DNA of 64,000 bases from Rhinopithecus roxellana (Eukaryota; Chordata; Mammalia; Primates; Cercopithecidae): assembly GCF_007565055.1 (NCBI RefSeq), contig NC_044568.1, positions 19,832,488 through 19,896,487 of the forward strand. Direction: 5' to 3'. Below the pieces are notes generated by a model. The model ran no database searches. It worked only from the letters and a program-made list of their open reading frames with translations, and was not told where the DNA came from. This document shows positions 23,757 to 34,184 of this stretch, piece by piece. A program made the position numbers and the translations under genes. Position 1 is the stretch's first letter. The number at the start of each line of letters is the position of its first letter.

Positions 23757-25556
23757 CATTCCCCCTTCCATCCATCCATTCACCCACCCATCCATCTACC
23801 ATCTCTCCATCCATCCGTCCATGCACTCACCCATCTACCTACCCATCCACCCATGTATCCATCCATCCACCCACCATCCATCCACCCACCCATCATCGAT
23901 CATCATCCATCCATCCATCCATCCATCCATCCATCCATCCATCCATCCACCTATCCACCTACCCATCCACCCATGTATCCATCCATCCACCCACCATCCA
24001 TCCACCCACCCATCATCGATCATCATCCATCCATCCATCCATCCATCCATCCATCCATCCATCCACCTATCCACCTACCCATCCACCCATGTATCCATCC
24101 ATCCACCCACCCATCATCGATCATCATCCATCCATCCATCCATCCATCCATCCATCCATCCATCCACCTATCCATCCATCCATCCATCCATCCACTCACC
24201 CATCCACCTACCCATCCACCCATGTATCCATCCATCCACCCACCATCCATCCACCCATCCATCATCAATCATCCATCCATCCATCCATCCACCCACCTGT
24301 CCATCTACCATCCATCCATCCATACACTCACCCATCCACCTACCCATCCACTCATGTATCCATCCATCCACCCACCATCCATCCACCCACCCATCCATCT
24401 ATCATCATCCATCCATCCATTTACCCATCCACCCATGTATCCATCCATCCACCCACCATCCATCCACCCACCCATCCATCTATCATCATCCATCCATCCA
24501 TCCATCCATGCACTCACCCATCCACCTACCCATCCACTCATGTATCCATCCATCCACCCACCATCCATCTATCATCATCCATCCATGCACTCACCCATCC
24601 ACCCATGTATCCATCCATCCACCCACCATCCATCCACCCACCCATCCATCTATCATCATCCATCCATCCATTCATCCATGCACTCACACATCCATCTACC
24701 CATCCACCCATGTATCCATCCATCCACCCACCATCCATCCACCCACCCGTCCATCTACCATCCATCCATCCATGCACTCACCCATCCATCTACCCATCCA
24801 CTCATGTATCCATCCATCCACCCACCCATCTATCATCATCCATCCATCCATTCATCCATGCACTCACCCATCCATCTACCCATCCACCCATGTATCCATC
24901 CATCCGCCCACCATCCATCCACCCACCCATCTATCATCATCCATCCATCCATTCATCCATGCACTCACCCATTCATCTACCCATCCACCCATGTATCCAT
25001 CCATCCACCCACCATCCATCCACCCGCCCATCCATCATCATCCATCCATGCACTCACCCATCCATTTACCCATCCACCCATGTATCCATCCATCCACCCA
25101 CCATCCATCCACCCACCCATCCATCATCCATCCATCCATCCATCCATCCATCCATCCATCCATCCATTAATCCATCCATACAATCACCCATCCATCCATC
25201 CATCTATCCATCCATCCATCCATCCATCCATCCATCCATCCATCCATCCATGCACTCACCCATCCATCTACCCATCCACCCATGTATCCATCCATCCATC
25301 CACTCACCCATCCACCCACCCCAGCATTCATCCATCCATGCATCCACTTGCCCACCTGTCCATCTACCTATTCATCCACCCATGTATGCATCCATCCACC
25401 ATCCATCCACCCATGCATTCATCCATCCATTCATCCACTGACCCATCCACCTACCCCAGCATCCATCCATCCATCCATCCATCCATCCATCCATCCATCC
25501 ATCCATCCGCCCACCCACGTATCCATCCATTCATCCCTCTATCCATCTGTCCATCA
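23757..25556 (+). repeat. ATCC tetranucleotide array 2, 1.8 kb with higher-order structure
   Basis: The largest array in the window. A marker, catgtatcc, recurs at about 23852, 23972, 24088, 24221, 24353, 24434, 24539, 24604, 24709, 24803, 24889, 24990, 25079, 25281 and 25381 (last copy catgtatgc), usually with ccacccaccatcc after it and atgcactcaccc before it. The unit is thus roughly 65-133 bases (one gap of 202), each holding a variable number of pure ATCC copies. All three plus frames and the opposite strand are open for long distances because the repeat has no stop codons. Confidence 0.98.
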
Positions 25557-26802
25557 TCAGGACTAGAATCTGGATCTTGGGCCTACAAGTACTCTATTCT
25601 AGCTCTTGGCTTACTGCAGGGCTGAAGGTGCGGTGGCATCCTGGAGTAAGCCACTGCCCTACTGTCCCCCACTGCCCAGCCTCAACCAGAGAGGCCCTGA
25701 CACTGTTAGGCTGGACAGCATGGTGCCCATGGCACTGTCTTCTACTGCTTTGCATGCCCCAATGCTGGGAGAAGAGATAAGCTGCCCCTCTCTTGCATTT
25801 ACCCTTGGTCATCTCTGGGTCCCATGGGAGAGAGAAACTGTACCCAGCCTTCGGGGGTCTGAACACACTTTTCTGCTTGAGACTACTGAGTGTCCAAGGG
25901 CCTCATCAGCCAGGGTCAGGGAGGGGCTGGGGTGGAGGGACCAGGCTTGGTGGGGGACAATGGCCTCTTCTTTTTACTTCTGTGGATACCCCTCCATCCC
26001 CCTCCAGTCCGCAGAAGCAACCCCTGGCCTGTTGTTCAGCAGGACTGTTTCTGGGCCCCTCCATTTCCTGCCCCTGGCCACCCCCTGGCCCTCTGCTTAG
26101 TCCCTAGTGGTGGTAACCACTGTCCTGGTGTTACGAAGATGCTCCCAGGTAATCCTGTGAATAGGATCTGAAGAGATTCTGCCCATTTTATCCAGAGGTG
26201 GGGTGACCTGCCCAGAGACAGACTGTTTGCTGACCCACAAGCGGCCCTTGGGTGCCATCCCAGCTTGCCCTCAGCCTCTGGAATGGGGCCTTGCACTGCT
26301 GACCACATGGCTATGGGGACAGAGCTGGCTCTGGGTCCAGCCGTTGCTGCTGCTCTGTTTTCACAGCTGAGAGGAGGGACTGATGTGGAGCAGTTGGGTC
26401 CCTGGTCCCAGGAAGGCCTTTGGGCTCGCCTGGCTTAGAGGTTCCGGAAAGCAGGGACGAGCAAACTGCTTCCAAGACCCACAGCAGCTCTGGGATTGTG
26501 CTCCTTCCTGGTCTGGCCAGCTCCTGCGAGCAGCATCAGGAGCTCTGACAGGTGTGAACTGGCAAGGCCTCAGTCTCCCCATCTGGAAAATGGAGCCGTT
26601 GTCCTGGCAGGCCAATTTTGCAGCAGGGCTTCAAGCTGCCAGGCCTGGGCACATTTTGCTGGGCTCTCCGTGGGTGGGGCCACAGGACACTGAGGCTCCA
26701 AGGAGGGCAGAAGGGGTCTTGTGTGAGCTAGGGCAGAACTGGAGCTCGAACTTGGGCCTGCTGACCCAGATGCCAGCCTCCTTGCTGGGTGTCCGTCCTC
26801 AC

Positions 26803-26935
26803 CTGCCATGAGGGCCGTCGGCTCTGCGTCTCCCCAGTGATGGCACGATGGCAGTTGCTGCTGATGAACGGCTGGCCCGGACACTGCCTCCCTTCACCCC
26901 ATGTCCTGCCACGCTTCAGCCGGCCCTCACTCACC
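26803..26935 (-). other. Candidate internal exon, minus strand (weak)
   Basis: On the minus strand an acceptor cctcacag precedes 133 bases ending GGCAG before GTGAGG. One frame stays open across the segment. A MIR relic begins at its upstream edge. The donor lacks the final T of the consensus and the branch point is unclear, so this is weaker than the other candidates. Confidence 0.15.
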
Positions 26936-27020
26936 CTGTGAGGCAGACACGATAGTGGCTCCCATTTTCCCAACGAGGAGTCCGGGCCCAGGGAGGTGGA
27001 GTGACCCGCATGGGATCCCA
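26930..27020 (+). mobile_element. MIR relic
   Basis: gtgaggcagacacgatagtg, cccattttcccaacgaggag and gcccagggaggtggagtgac, sense. Confidence 0.7.
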
Positions 27021-27539
27021 GAGCTCCTGGAGTCTGCCGCTTTAGGGATCTGCTTCTCCCGAGGTGGCCCCAGCCCTGGGTAGAGCCCTGGGGAGGAGCA
27101 GAGGGCAGAGAGGCTGCCACCCTGGCTGCTGTCCCAGGTTCCACGCCTCCTGTGCACTCCTGCGAGATTGGGCCTTGGGTGAGAAGGAAAGACTGGGAGA
27201 CTGGGAACTCCATCCAGAGCAGAGAGGGGCGCACAGCTGGCTTAGGCTGCAGGAGTGAGGCTGGGGGCAGCTCACATATGTGGGGCCTCAGCTCATAGCT
27301 GACCTCAGTAAGCGTGTTCTGCTATTGAAAGTGTTTGATTTTAGGTGATTTTGAACAGCTGGGAGGCACCACAGATACTCGTTTCTGGTTCTTGTGAGAA
27401 GGTTGTCCCTATTCTAGCCTGGCTGTCCCATGAGGGTGGCTCTGTCTGCCTCTGCCACCCACACCTGGGCTTCTCACACAGCCCTCTCCTGCCTGGCCCA
27501 CGGGCATCTGCCTGCATGACCTGTGGGCCCACAGGCCCA

Positions 27540-27610
27540 GTTTAAATTCCAACACTGCCATCTTGTAGCTGTGACTCTGGGCAAGTAATTGAATGTGGTC
27601 CCAGTCTCTG
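27540..27610 (-). mobile_element. MIR relic, short
   Basis: Antisense fragment cttgtagctgtgactctggg followed by caagtaattgaatg. Confidence 0.55.
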
Positions 27611-27929
27611 CATTGTGTCCCATCCAGACGTGGAGTGTATCCTTGTCCCCAGAACTTGGCTGGCCCTGGACTTGCTTTGATCATTGGGATGCAGCAGATG
27701 TCATGTGAGTCTGGAGACTTTGCCATCACATGAGGGAGCAGAGGGGAGCGAGGGGCCCAGGCCCAGCCTCAGACGACTGCCAGGCAAACACACAGAGCAT
27801 CTTGGGCCCAGTGGGCTGCTTGCCAAACCGCCAGCCACATGCAGCCCCTGGGTGGCCAGGTGAGACCTGCAGAAGCACCACAGTCAACCTCAGACTCTTG
27901 GAACAGGGGAAACCATTGCCGTGTGAACC

Positions 27930-28110
27930 TCAGCAGTGGGGCTGCTTGTTACGCAGCAGTTGAAAGTGGTTAACGTCTCTATGCTGTGTTTTCTTATCTG
28001 TTAAACGAGGTGAAAAATAGACCCCTGTGTGTGGGGGCGGTGGTTTGCTGTGGGGATGAAATGAGGTGGTGCAGGTCACAATGAGTGCAGACAAGTGACT
28101 GTCATCCTCT
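27930..28110 (-). mobile_element. MIR relic
   Basis: Antisense: gtgttttcttatctgttaaa, cgaggtgaaaaatagacccc and ggatgaaatgaggtggtgca in MIR order. Confidence 0.7.
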
Positions 28111-28229
28111 GCTTTGTCCCTGACCCATGAAAGCGACACTTTCCTCAGATCTGCCCTGACCTTTGGTCACGAATCCCAGCCCAGACGCCCTGGGCTACTG
28201 CAAAGGATCCAAGTCCAAGTCCATCCTGC

Positions 28230-28612
28230 TGGCACATATGTCCCTTCGTCTGGGACTCATGTGTTTCCCTCATCTGTGGCTCACGCCCCCTTCATCTGTG
28301 GCTCATATGTTCCTTCATCCATGGCTCACATGCCCCCTTCATCTGTGGCACATTTCCCTTTGTCTGTGGCTCACACGTTCTCTTCATCCGTGGCTCACAC
28401 ACCCCTCATCTGTGGCTCACATGTCCTCTTGTCCATGGCTCACATGCCCCCCTTCATCTGTGGCTCATGGGTCCCACTTCATCCATGTCTCACATGTCCC
28501 TTCATCCGTGTCTCATGTGTCCCTTCATCTGCAGCTCATGTGGCCCTCCATCCGTGGCTCATGTGTTCCCTTTGTCTGTGGCTCATGTGTTTTCCTTAGT
28601 CTGTGGCTCGTG
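28230..28612 (+). repeat. Minisatellite of about 24 bp, some 16 copies
   Basis: Units read catctgtggctcacatgtcc plus a few bases, with variable length (22-26) and substitutions between copies. Two overlapping plus-strand open frames here are by-products. A strong CTCF-like motif lies about 115 bases beyond it. Confidence 0.93.
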
Positions 28613-28726
28613 GTGTCTTGCGTGTGTGACCTGAACACAGGACCAGTAGTGAGGAGGGTGGTGGAGGGAGCACAGCCCCACCTGTTACTCTAAAAGCTGC
28701 ACGTCGCAGCCAGGACTTCTGACACC

Positions 28727-28740
28727 ACAGCAGGGGGCAG
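28727..28740 (+). promoter_or_regulatory. CTCF-like core motif, 13 of 14 matches
   Basis: acagcagggggcag agrees with the CTCF core CCASYAGRKGGCRS at every position except the first. It lies in single-copy DNA between the 24-bp minisatellite and a GC-rich stretch. Orientation is plus. Such near-perfect cores are frequently bound, subject to CpG methylation. Confidence 0.5.
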
Positions 28741-29129
28741 AGATCGGAGGCTGTCGAGAGATCACCTCCTCCAGCACTTTCTGGGGCTTTGTTTTGCTTT
28801 CTCTGACCTGGCCCTGTCCAGAGGTTAACGGAGGCCTGGCCCTGCCAGGCTGAGGAGGAGCTGCACCATCTCCTGTGCCCGGCTCTGGGCAGGGCAGAAC
28901 CTCTGACCCTGGACCTGACAGCCAGGCCCCTGACACCAGGGGCTTGATGACAGGTCATGAAGCAAAAGCTGAGTTCCTCTCTTGACCTCGACTCTCACTC
29001 CCAGGCACAGTCTCCAAAGTGTCTGGGATGCAGGGAGTCAGAGGTTGTCCAGGGTGGGGATATCCAACAGTCTTTGACACTGGCACCATTGTTCAAATGA
29101 CCAGAAGAAGAGATCTTACAGAGGAGAAT

Positions 29130-29290
29130 CTCTCTCTCTCTTTCTCTCTCTCCCCTCACGTATATATCTATGTGTCTCTATCATATCATATCTATCATAT
29201 CAATCTATCTATCTCTTATTTATATCCATCCATCCATTCATCCATCCATTGCACATATACATACATACTACATACATATATACCTCTATT
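29130..29290 (+). repeat. Compound microsatellite TC / TATC / ATCC / ATAC
   Basis: A TC-rich run (ctctctctctctttctctct) passes into tatc and atcatatc repeats, a short ccatccatccattcatcc patch, then ATAC-rich sequence. Several unit types adjoin within 160 bases, suggesting successive slippage expansions. Confidence 0.9.
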
Positions 29291-29724
29291 AATATTCAGA
29301 TTTGGATTTATATGGTGGGGCAAAGACTGCTAACATTGAGATACACGACCTTGCCCTTTAACCCCCTGAGAATCCTGAAATTTGCCAGCTCCATCAATCT
29401 CCTTCTTTAGCCGACCTTCCCCAGCAGTCTTCTCAGCTAGGACGAGGGCAGGCAGACCTGCGTGGCAGAGGGAGGGAGATGATGAAGGAAAGGCACTCCC
29501 AGGCCACAAGCCCCGAGTGGGGCTGACCCTGTCCCAGGTCCCAGGGTGGGTGCATGGCCCAGTCTCACAAGCCGGCACCACGTTCATCCCAGGGCCATGG
29601 TGATTGCTTGAGGGTGGGCACCAGGTCCGCCAATGAGGGGCTTCCCTGGGTCCTTTGCTGGAACTCATAGGAGGAGGTACTTTTGCTGTGTGGGTCAGAT
29701 GGAGGCCTGAGCCCTGGGGGCCAC

Positions 29725-30100
29725 TTAGCCTCCCTTCAGGAGGGTCTCTGCCTGGCCTCCCTGCAGGGGGGTCTCTGCTTGGTCTCCATGTAGGAGGGTC
29801 TCCTCCTGGCCTCTCTGCAGGAGGGTCTCCACCTGGCCTCCCTTCAGGAGGGTCTCTGCCTGGCCTCCCTGCAGGAGGATCTCCGCCTGGCCTCCCTGCA
29901 GGAGGGTCTCTGCTTGGTCTCCATGTAGGAGGGTCTCTGCCTGGCCTCCCTGCAGGAGGGTCTCTGCTTGGTCTCCATGTAGGAGGGTCTCTGCCTGGCC
30001 TCCCTGCAGGAGGATCTCCGCCTGGCCTCCCTGCAGGAGGGTCTCTGCTTGGTCTCCATGTAGGAGGGTCTCTGCCTGGCCTCCTTGCAGGAGGGTCTCT
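29725..30100 (+). repeat. 27-bp minisatellite with two alternating unit types
   Basis: About 14 units of ggagggtctctgcctggcct plus seven bases. One type ends ccctgca and the other has gcttggtctccatgt. The two types alternate over much of the array, giving a 54-base higher-order unit. The 9-codon period yields a collagen-like Gly/Pro/Leu frame (units GGSLPGLPA and GGSLLGLHV) with no support as a gene. Confidence 0.93.
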
Positions 30101-30689
30101 TGAGTTTGGAACTAATGTGCAGAAAAGCAGAGCCAGGAGATGAAGAGAGGTGGATACCCACCGGCACTGTCTGAGAACCTGAATTTAACTTTGCCTCAAG
30201 TCCATCATTCCATGGACCTTTCAGTCTCACAAGCCAAGAAATTCTCTATTGTGTTCTATGAGTGTGTTTCTGTCACTCGCACTCGACAGACCCGAAGTAC
30301 AAGCACCTGAAAAACACAGCTTGACCGTCACACTGAGGGTGGGATAACGGGGAGAAGCGACGCGGAGTGGACACGCGACAGATGGTCCTGGGTCTGCCCT
30401 CGGACCTAAACTCTGCTGCCTGTGGGAAGTCTGAGCACATGGCTACAGGCTGTCACCTGCAGTGGGGATAACTCCAGAGTTCACCTGGGGTGGCCCAGGG
30501 TCAGGACCCTCGGGACAAGTGCAGAGGACAGGCACGGGGCCTGTCTGAACACAGCATGGGCTTTTGATCCATCCAGGCCAGATGTGTGGCCTGCCTGATG
30601 CGTCTCAACATCCTGTGCCATGTGCACCCCGCGTGGTGGCAGCTCTTACTGGCATTGGAATGGCCCAGCATAGAGTGAAGATCAGACTC

Positions 30690-30875
30690 TAGAGCTTCTG
30701 CCTCCAGGTTTTGATCCCTTCTCCTTGCTGGTCATGCAGCTCTGAGTGAGGCATTTAGCCTGTGAGTCTCAGGCGGGAATTATAACATTATAATGTTATC
30801 TACCCAGAGGGCTTCCTCATGAGGATCCCCAACACCAACGAACCTGGGCAGGTCAGAGCATGGTGCCTGGTATGT
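30690..30875 (-). mobile_element. MIR relic
   Basis: Antisense: gctggtcatgcagctctgag, then tttagcctgtgagtctcagg and later cagagcatggtgcctggtat. Confidence 0.6.
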
Positions 30876-31029
30876 CATACCCAAGAGTGGCACTCCCAAA
30901 CTCAATAACATATCAGTTATATAATTTATATTTGTACATATATGCAATTATGTATTATTTATACAATACGTGTAACATATGTTACCTAGGTATACACACA
31001 ATAATATCTGTATATATGTGTGTATCTTT

Positions 31030-31320
31030 CTACCTACCTACCCATCCAGCCATCCACCCATCCACCCACCCATCCATCCATCCATCCATCCATCCATCCA
31101 TCCATCCATCCAACCATCCATCCATCTACCCATCCATCCACCCATCCACCTATCCATCCATCCATCCATCCATCCATCCATCCATCCATCCATCCATCCA
31201 TCCATCCATCCATCCATCCACCTATCCATCCATCCATCCACCTATCCACCTATCCAATCCATCCATCCATCCATCCACCCACCCACCCACCCATCCACCT
31301 ATCCATCCACATACCCACCA
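31030..31320 (+). repeat. ATCC tetranucleotide array 3
   Basis: About 0.3 kb of ATCC repeats with ccacc and ctatcc variants, in the same strand orientation as the arrays at 3.9 and 23.8 kb. It follows an AT-rich stretch (30900-31028) with tatatatg-type sequence. Confidence 0.97.
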
Positions 31321-31448
31321 ACCTACAGAGCTCCCTGGCTGGCTGTCAATGGCTATAAGAGAAAGTTCCTCCTGGCTTCAACTTTCTGAAGTTCTGCCTA
31401 CAGAGTTCACCTCAAAGTAGAAGGGTCCCTGGGGCTGATTCACTGCTT

Positions 31449-31462
31449 GCGGCAGGGGGCAC
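31449..31462 (+). promoter_or_regulatory. CTCF-like core motif, 12 of 14 matches
   Basis: gcggcagggggcac matches the CTCF core except at the first and third positions. It is about 130 bases beyond the third ATCC array. Confidence 0.3.
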
Positions 31463-32037
31463 CTGAGCCAACCTAAGGCTGTACTGGCCAAGACATGACA
31501 GCAAAGCCCAGATCCCAGAGTGGAGAGGCTGATGCGGGCAAAGCTGTTGCTGGCGCCAAGGCACAGTAAAGTTGTCCCGGAGAGCAGGGAGGGATGGGGG
31601 TGAGTACAGGTTGGTAAAGAGGATTGGGTGCCCACCCAGAGGTGGGCCCAGGTATCTGCGGGAACCACAAGAGAAGGACCACATGAAAGCTATGGTGACA
31701 GAGCTCTGATGTGTCCAGGGGACTCCACATGCTGTTGTCACGCTCTGAGAGGCCCTGAGCCCCCTGTTCCCTCAGGCGCTGCATCTTTCACTCTCTGAAC
31801 ACCTGGATGTCTCCTGGCCTCCAGGGCCAAAAAAATGACAAGGTACCCCCCGCATTCGACAAGCTCACCAGGCGGCAACGGAGACACCAGGCCTGACCTG
31901 GGGAGGGGCCAGCAGTGTCAGCACCACCTCACACCCCACAGGCCTGTCCTTCAGGGCACCTGCCATGTGCACCTTCTGTGCTCATGATGCGACCGGGAGG
32001 TACCTTCAAAGACTGAGTCCAAGAGAACACAGAATGC

Positions 32038-32180
32038 TTCACGGATAATTTTTAAAAATCCAGACCACATGTTAACATGAGACTATTGTGGCTATGCTGG
32101 GCTAAATGAAATGTATCATTAAAGTTCATTTCACCTCTTTTCTCATCTGAAGCCACTGAGCACCTGAAACTTGAGTGTGG
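32038..32180 (+). mobile_element. DNA-transposon-like relic, copy 1
   Basis: Contains aatttttaaaaatcc, ccacatgttaacatgagact, gctgggctaaatgaaatgta and agttcatttcacctcttttc in the order of a common MER-type non-autonomous element. The 40-bp minisatellite begins right at its end. A second copy of the family lies at 34185-34615. Confidence 0.5.
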
Positions 32181-32420
32181 CTCAAACCCCGCCCCTCTCG
32201 GGCAGTGCAGGTGTAGACGTGTCAAACCCCGCCCCTCTCAGGCAGCACAGGTGTAGACGTGTCAAACCCCGCCCCTCTCAGACAGCGCAGGTGTAGACGT
32301 GTCAAATCCCATCCCTCTTGGGCAGCGCAGGTGTAGACGTGTCAAACCCCGCCCCTCTCGGGCAGCGCAGGTGTAGACGTGTCAAACCCCGCTCCTCTTG
32401 GACAGCACAGGTGTAGCATG
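32181..32420 (+). repeat. 40-bp minisatellite, six copies
   Basis: Copies begin exactly every 40 bases, at 32181, 32221, 32261, 32301, 32341 and 32381, each of the form gtcaaaccccgcccctctc then ggcagcgcaggtgtagac. Each copy but one or two carries a ccccgccc GC-box core, so the array is a cluster of potential SP/KLF sites. Confidence 0.95.
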
Positions 32421-32869
32421 AGTCGCTCCATCCTGAGGCCCCAGCATGGCTCGCCCTTTGGGGGTCCCCAGTGACCTCTCCTGGACACATGCCCTCGAAG
32501 CTGCTGGTCGGAGACTGGTGAGGCAGCGTCCGCCCTACTTGCGGTTGGAACCACGACAGCCTCCACACACCGGCCCTGGCTTCTGGCTTTCAGACCAATT
32601 GCCAGCCTCGCTGGTTGTCACCTGTGTCCTGGAGGCAGGACTTGTGACACCAGGGAACAACAGGTGGGGAAACTGGGGCTGAGGGTGTCAAATACCTTGA
32701 CAAAGCCCACAGCTCCAGGGCTGACCCCCACCCGACCCCCTCCTCCTGCCCGGGCAGCTCAGCACTGGGGCGAGCCCACTCCCGCTCTTTCCTCCATGGG
32801 CTCCTGGGCCACAGGGCACAGCAGGGCTTTGGGTCCCAGGCACCTCCCCCTACGGCAGCCCCTGCGGGT

Positions 32870-33065
32870 GCCCTCTGGAGACTAATTATTCCCCAGGCAC
32901 CGGTCCGGCATAAACACAGCCCAGACATCCAAGCAAAGCAGGCTGCTGGTGCGGACAGCCTTTCCCAGAGCTAAATGCAGCTCCCAACTCCGGGCCGGCC
33001 CTGAGCACTCAGCTAACAATCGGATGCCGCGGGCCCTGGGCTGACCCTGCTGTGGGCTTGATCCC
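32870..33065. promoter_or_regulatory. Candidate regulatory block next to the TATA unit
   Basis: Repeat-free sequence with actaattattcccc (homeodomain-type) near 32881 in GC-rich DNA, directly downstream of the minus-strand donor at 33071. It would be a promoter-proximal intronic element if the TATA unit is real. Confidence 0.25.
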
Positions 33066-33071
33066 ACTCAC

Positions 33072-33163
33072 CGGGAGTGACCGCTTGGCCAGGCGCGGAG
33101 GGCCGCTGGCGGCCTTTCTTCCGCTGGGAGGGCACTCCAGGGCGGGCGAGGCAGGAATGCACA
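33072..33163 (-). other. Putative short first exon downstream of the TATA box
   Basis: Minus-strand segment between the start expected from the TATA box and a donor reading TCCCG then GTGAGT at 33072/33071. It is GC-rich and contains no repeat. If the segment is instead an internal exon, an acceptor-like pyrimidine tract ending ctcag would begin it at 33267, and one reading frame stays open throughout. That frame does not join in phase to the 43-kb exon. Product unknown. Confidence 0.25.
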
Positions 33164-33186
33164 CGGGCTGGTCCGCGTTTAGAATG

Positions 33187-33195
33187 TATTTATAG
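33187..33195 (-). promoter_or_regulatory. TATA box on the minus strand
   Basis: Read on the minus strand the sequence is ctataaatac, a textbook TATAAATA box. It sits in a GC-rich non-repeat block, with a CAGCTG E-box and other GC-rich sequence upstream and, about 115 bases downstream, a GTGAGT splice donor. Start sites usually lie 25-30 bases downstream of a TATA box, here near 33160. This makes a compact promoter plus first-exon unit. It could also be fortuitous, since there is no CpG island as strong as the one at 42-43 kb. Confidence 0.35.
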
Positions 33196-33479
33196 ACCAG
33201 ACACAGCTGCCAGCCGCGTGGTACCCACGAGGTCAGCTTCCTGCCAGGCCCTGCAGCCAGATGTTTACTGAGATTGCAGAGACCAACCCACCCACACACG
33301 CCTGGATTTATCCCACATCCACGCTCTGAGGCCTGTCTGGGCCAGGACCTGGCGGACTCCAGGACTCAGAGAGCTGGTGACAGTCAACGACCCTCAGCAG
33401 GTGTCAGTGCTTCAGGGACTTGGAACTCAGGACCAGCACGCAAACCACACATCTACAAGGAGCAAGGGAGGTCGTGGAG

Positions 33480-33700
33480 GAAACCTGCCGGAGAAGGGAG
33501 GCCTTCTCGGAGGAAAGGCAGGGCAATGTTGGAGGTGGATTTTGAAGGATGAATAGGAGTCTTCCAAGCATTCCAGGTGGGGATGAATAGCAAGAGCAAA
33601 ACGGTCTGGTGGTGAGCAAGGAAGTGGGGTGTCTGGGGACAGCAGCTGCCATCAGGTGCCTGAAACAGCATCTAGGGACAGAGAGATGAGGCTTTACAAG
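33480..33700 (-). mobile_element. L2 relic
   Basis: Antisense L2 3' end: ttttgaaggatgaataggag, then aagcattccaggtgggga and aatagcaagagcaaaacgg. Confidence 0.65.
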
Positions 33701-33721
33701 GATCTCAAAGCTCAACATAGG

Positions 33722-33862
33722 TAAAAATCACCAGAGCAGCCTAAGATGAAGACCCCAGGCCCTGCCCCAGTGATTTCAATTCAGCTGGGAATGTGTGGTT
33801 TAACCAGCCCCCGAGGGGGTCTGATCCAGGCCCACTGACCCTGTTTTAAGAAACGAACTCTC
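33722..33862 (+). mobile_element. MER5A-like hAT-Charlie DNA transposon relic
   Basis: Order matches the MER5A non-autonomous element: aaatcaccagagcagcc, ccccaggccctgccccagtg, gatttcaattcagctggg, then tgtggtttaaccagccccc. Both terminal inverted repeats are eroded. Confidence 0.65.
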
Positions 33863-34184
33863 TGAGAAGAAAGAGGTCCATGATGGACACAGAAGTCGGG
33901 TGCGGCTTCCCGGAGAACACAGGGAAGGCTGTCAGGTGTGAGAAGGCTGGACCGGGGAGGAGGCACCTATTCCAGGTGTTTGGCATCAGGATTGCAAGGT
34001 ACAAGGGCTCTCAGAGACCCTGGGTGCAGGGCTGAGCTGCTCATGCAGCAGCTGTGGGCACATGTGGCCATGGAGTGTTTGCACATGGCTGGCCAGGATC
34101 AAGATGCGGTGCAAGTGCAGAACGCAGGTGATTCCTGAGCGCGCAGCAAGGAGAACGTGAACTCACTGATCTTTGTATCAATCA

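Noticed and set aside
24173..25320. Many GGGTGAGTG splice donors on the minus strand inside the ATCC array
   Set aside because: Every cactcaccc variant yields one. They are a property of the repeat and lack acceptors.
23692..25625. Very long open frames (492, 590 and 450 codons) of Pro/Ile/His/Ser/Thr
   Set aside because: They exist in all three plus frames of the ATCC array, because the repeat contains no stop codon. No start context, splice signals or non-repeat protein sequence.
29655..30143. Collagen-like Gly/Pro/Leu protein
   Set aside because: The 27-bp minisatellite period is nine codons. True collagen has Gly every third residue, which this lacks.
32181..32420. CRISPR-like array
   Set aside because: Exact tandem copies with no spacers, in a primate genome. 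The other minisatellites fail for the same reason.
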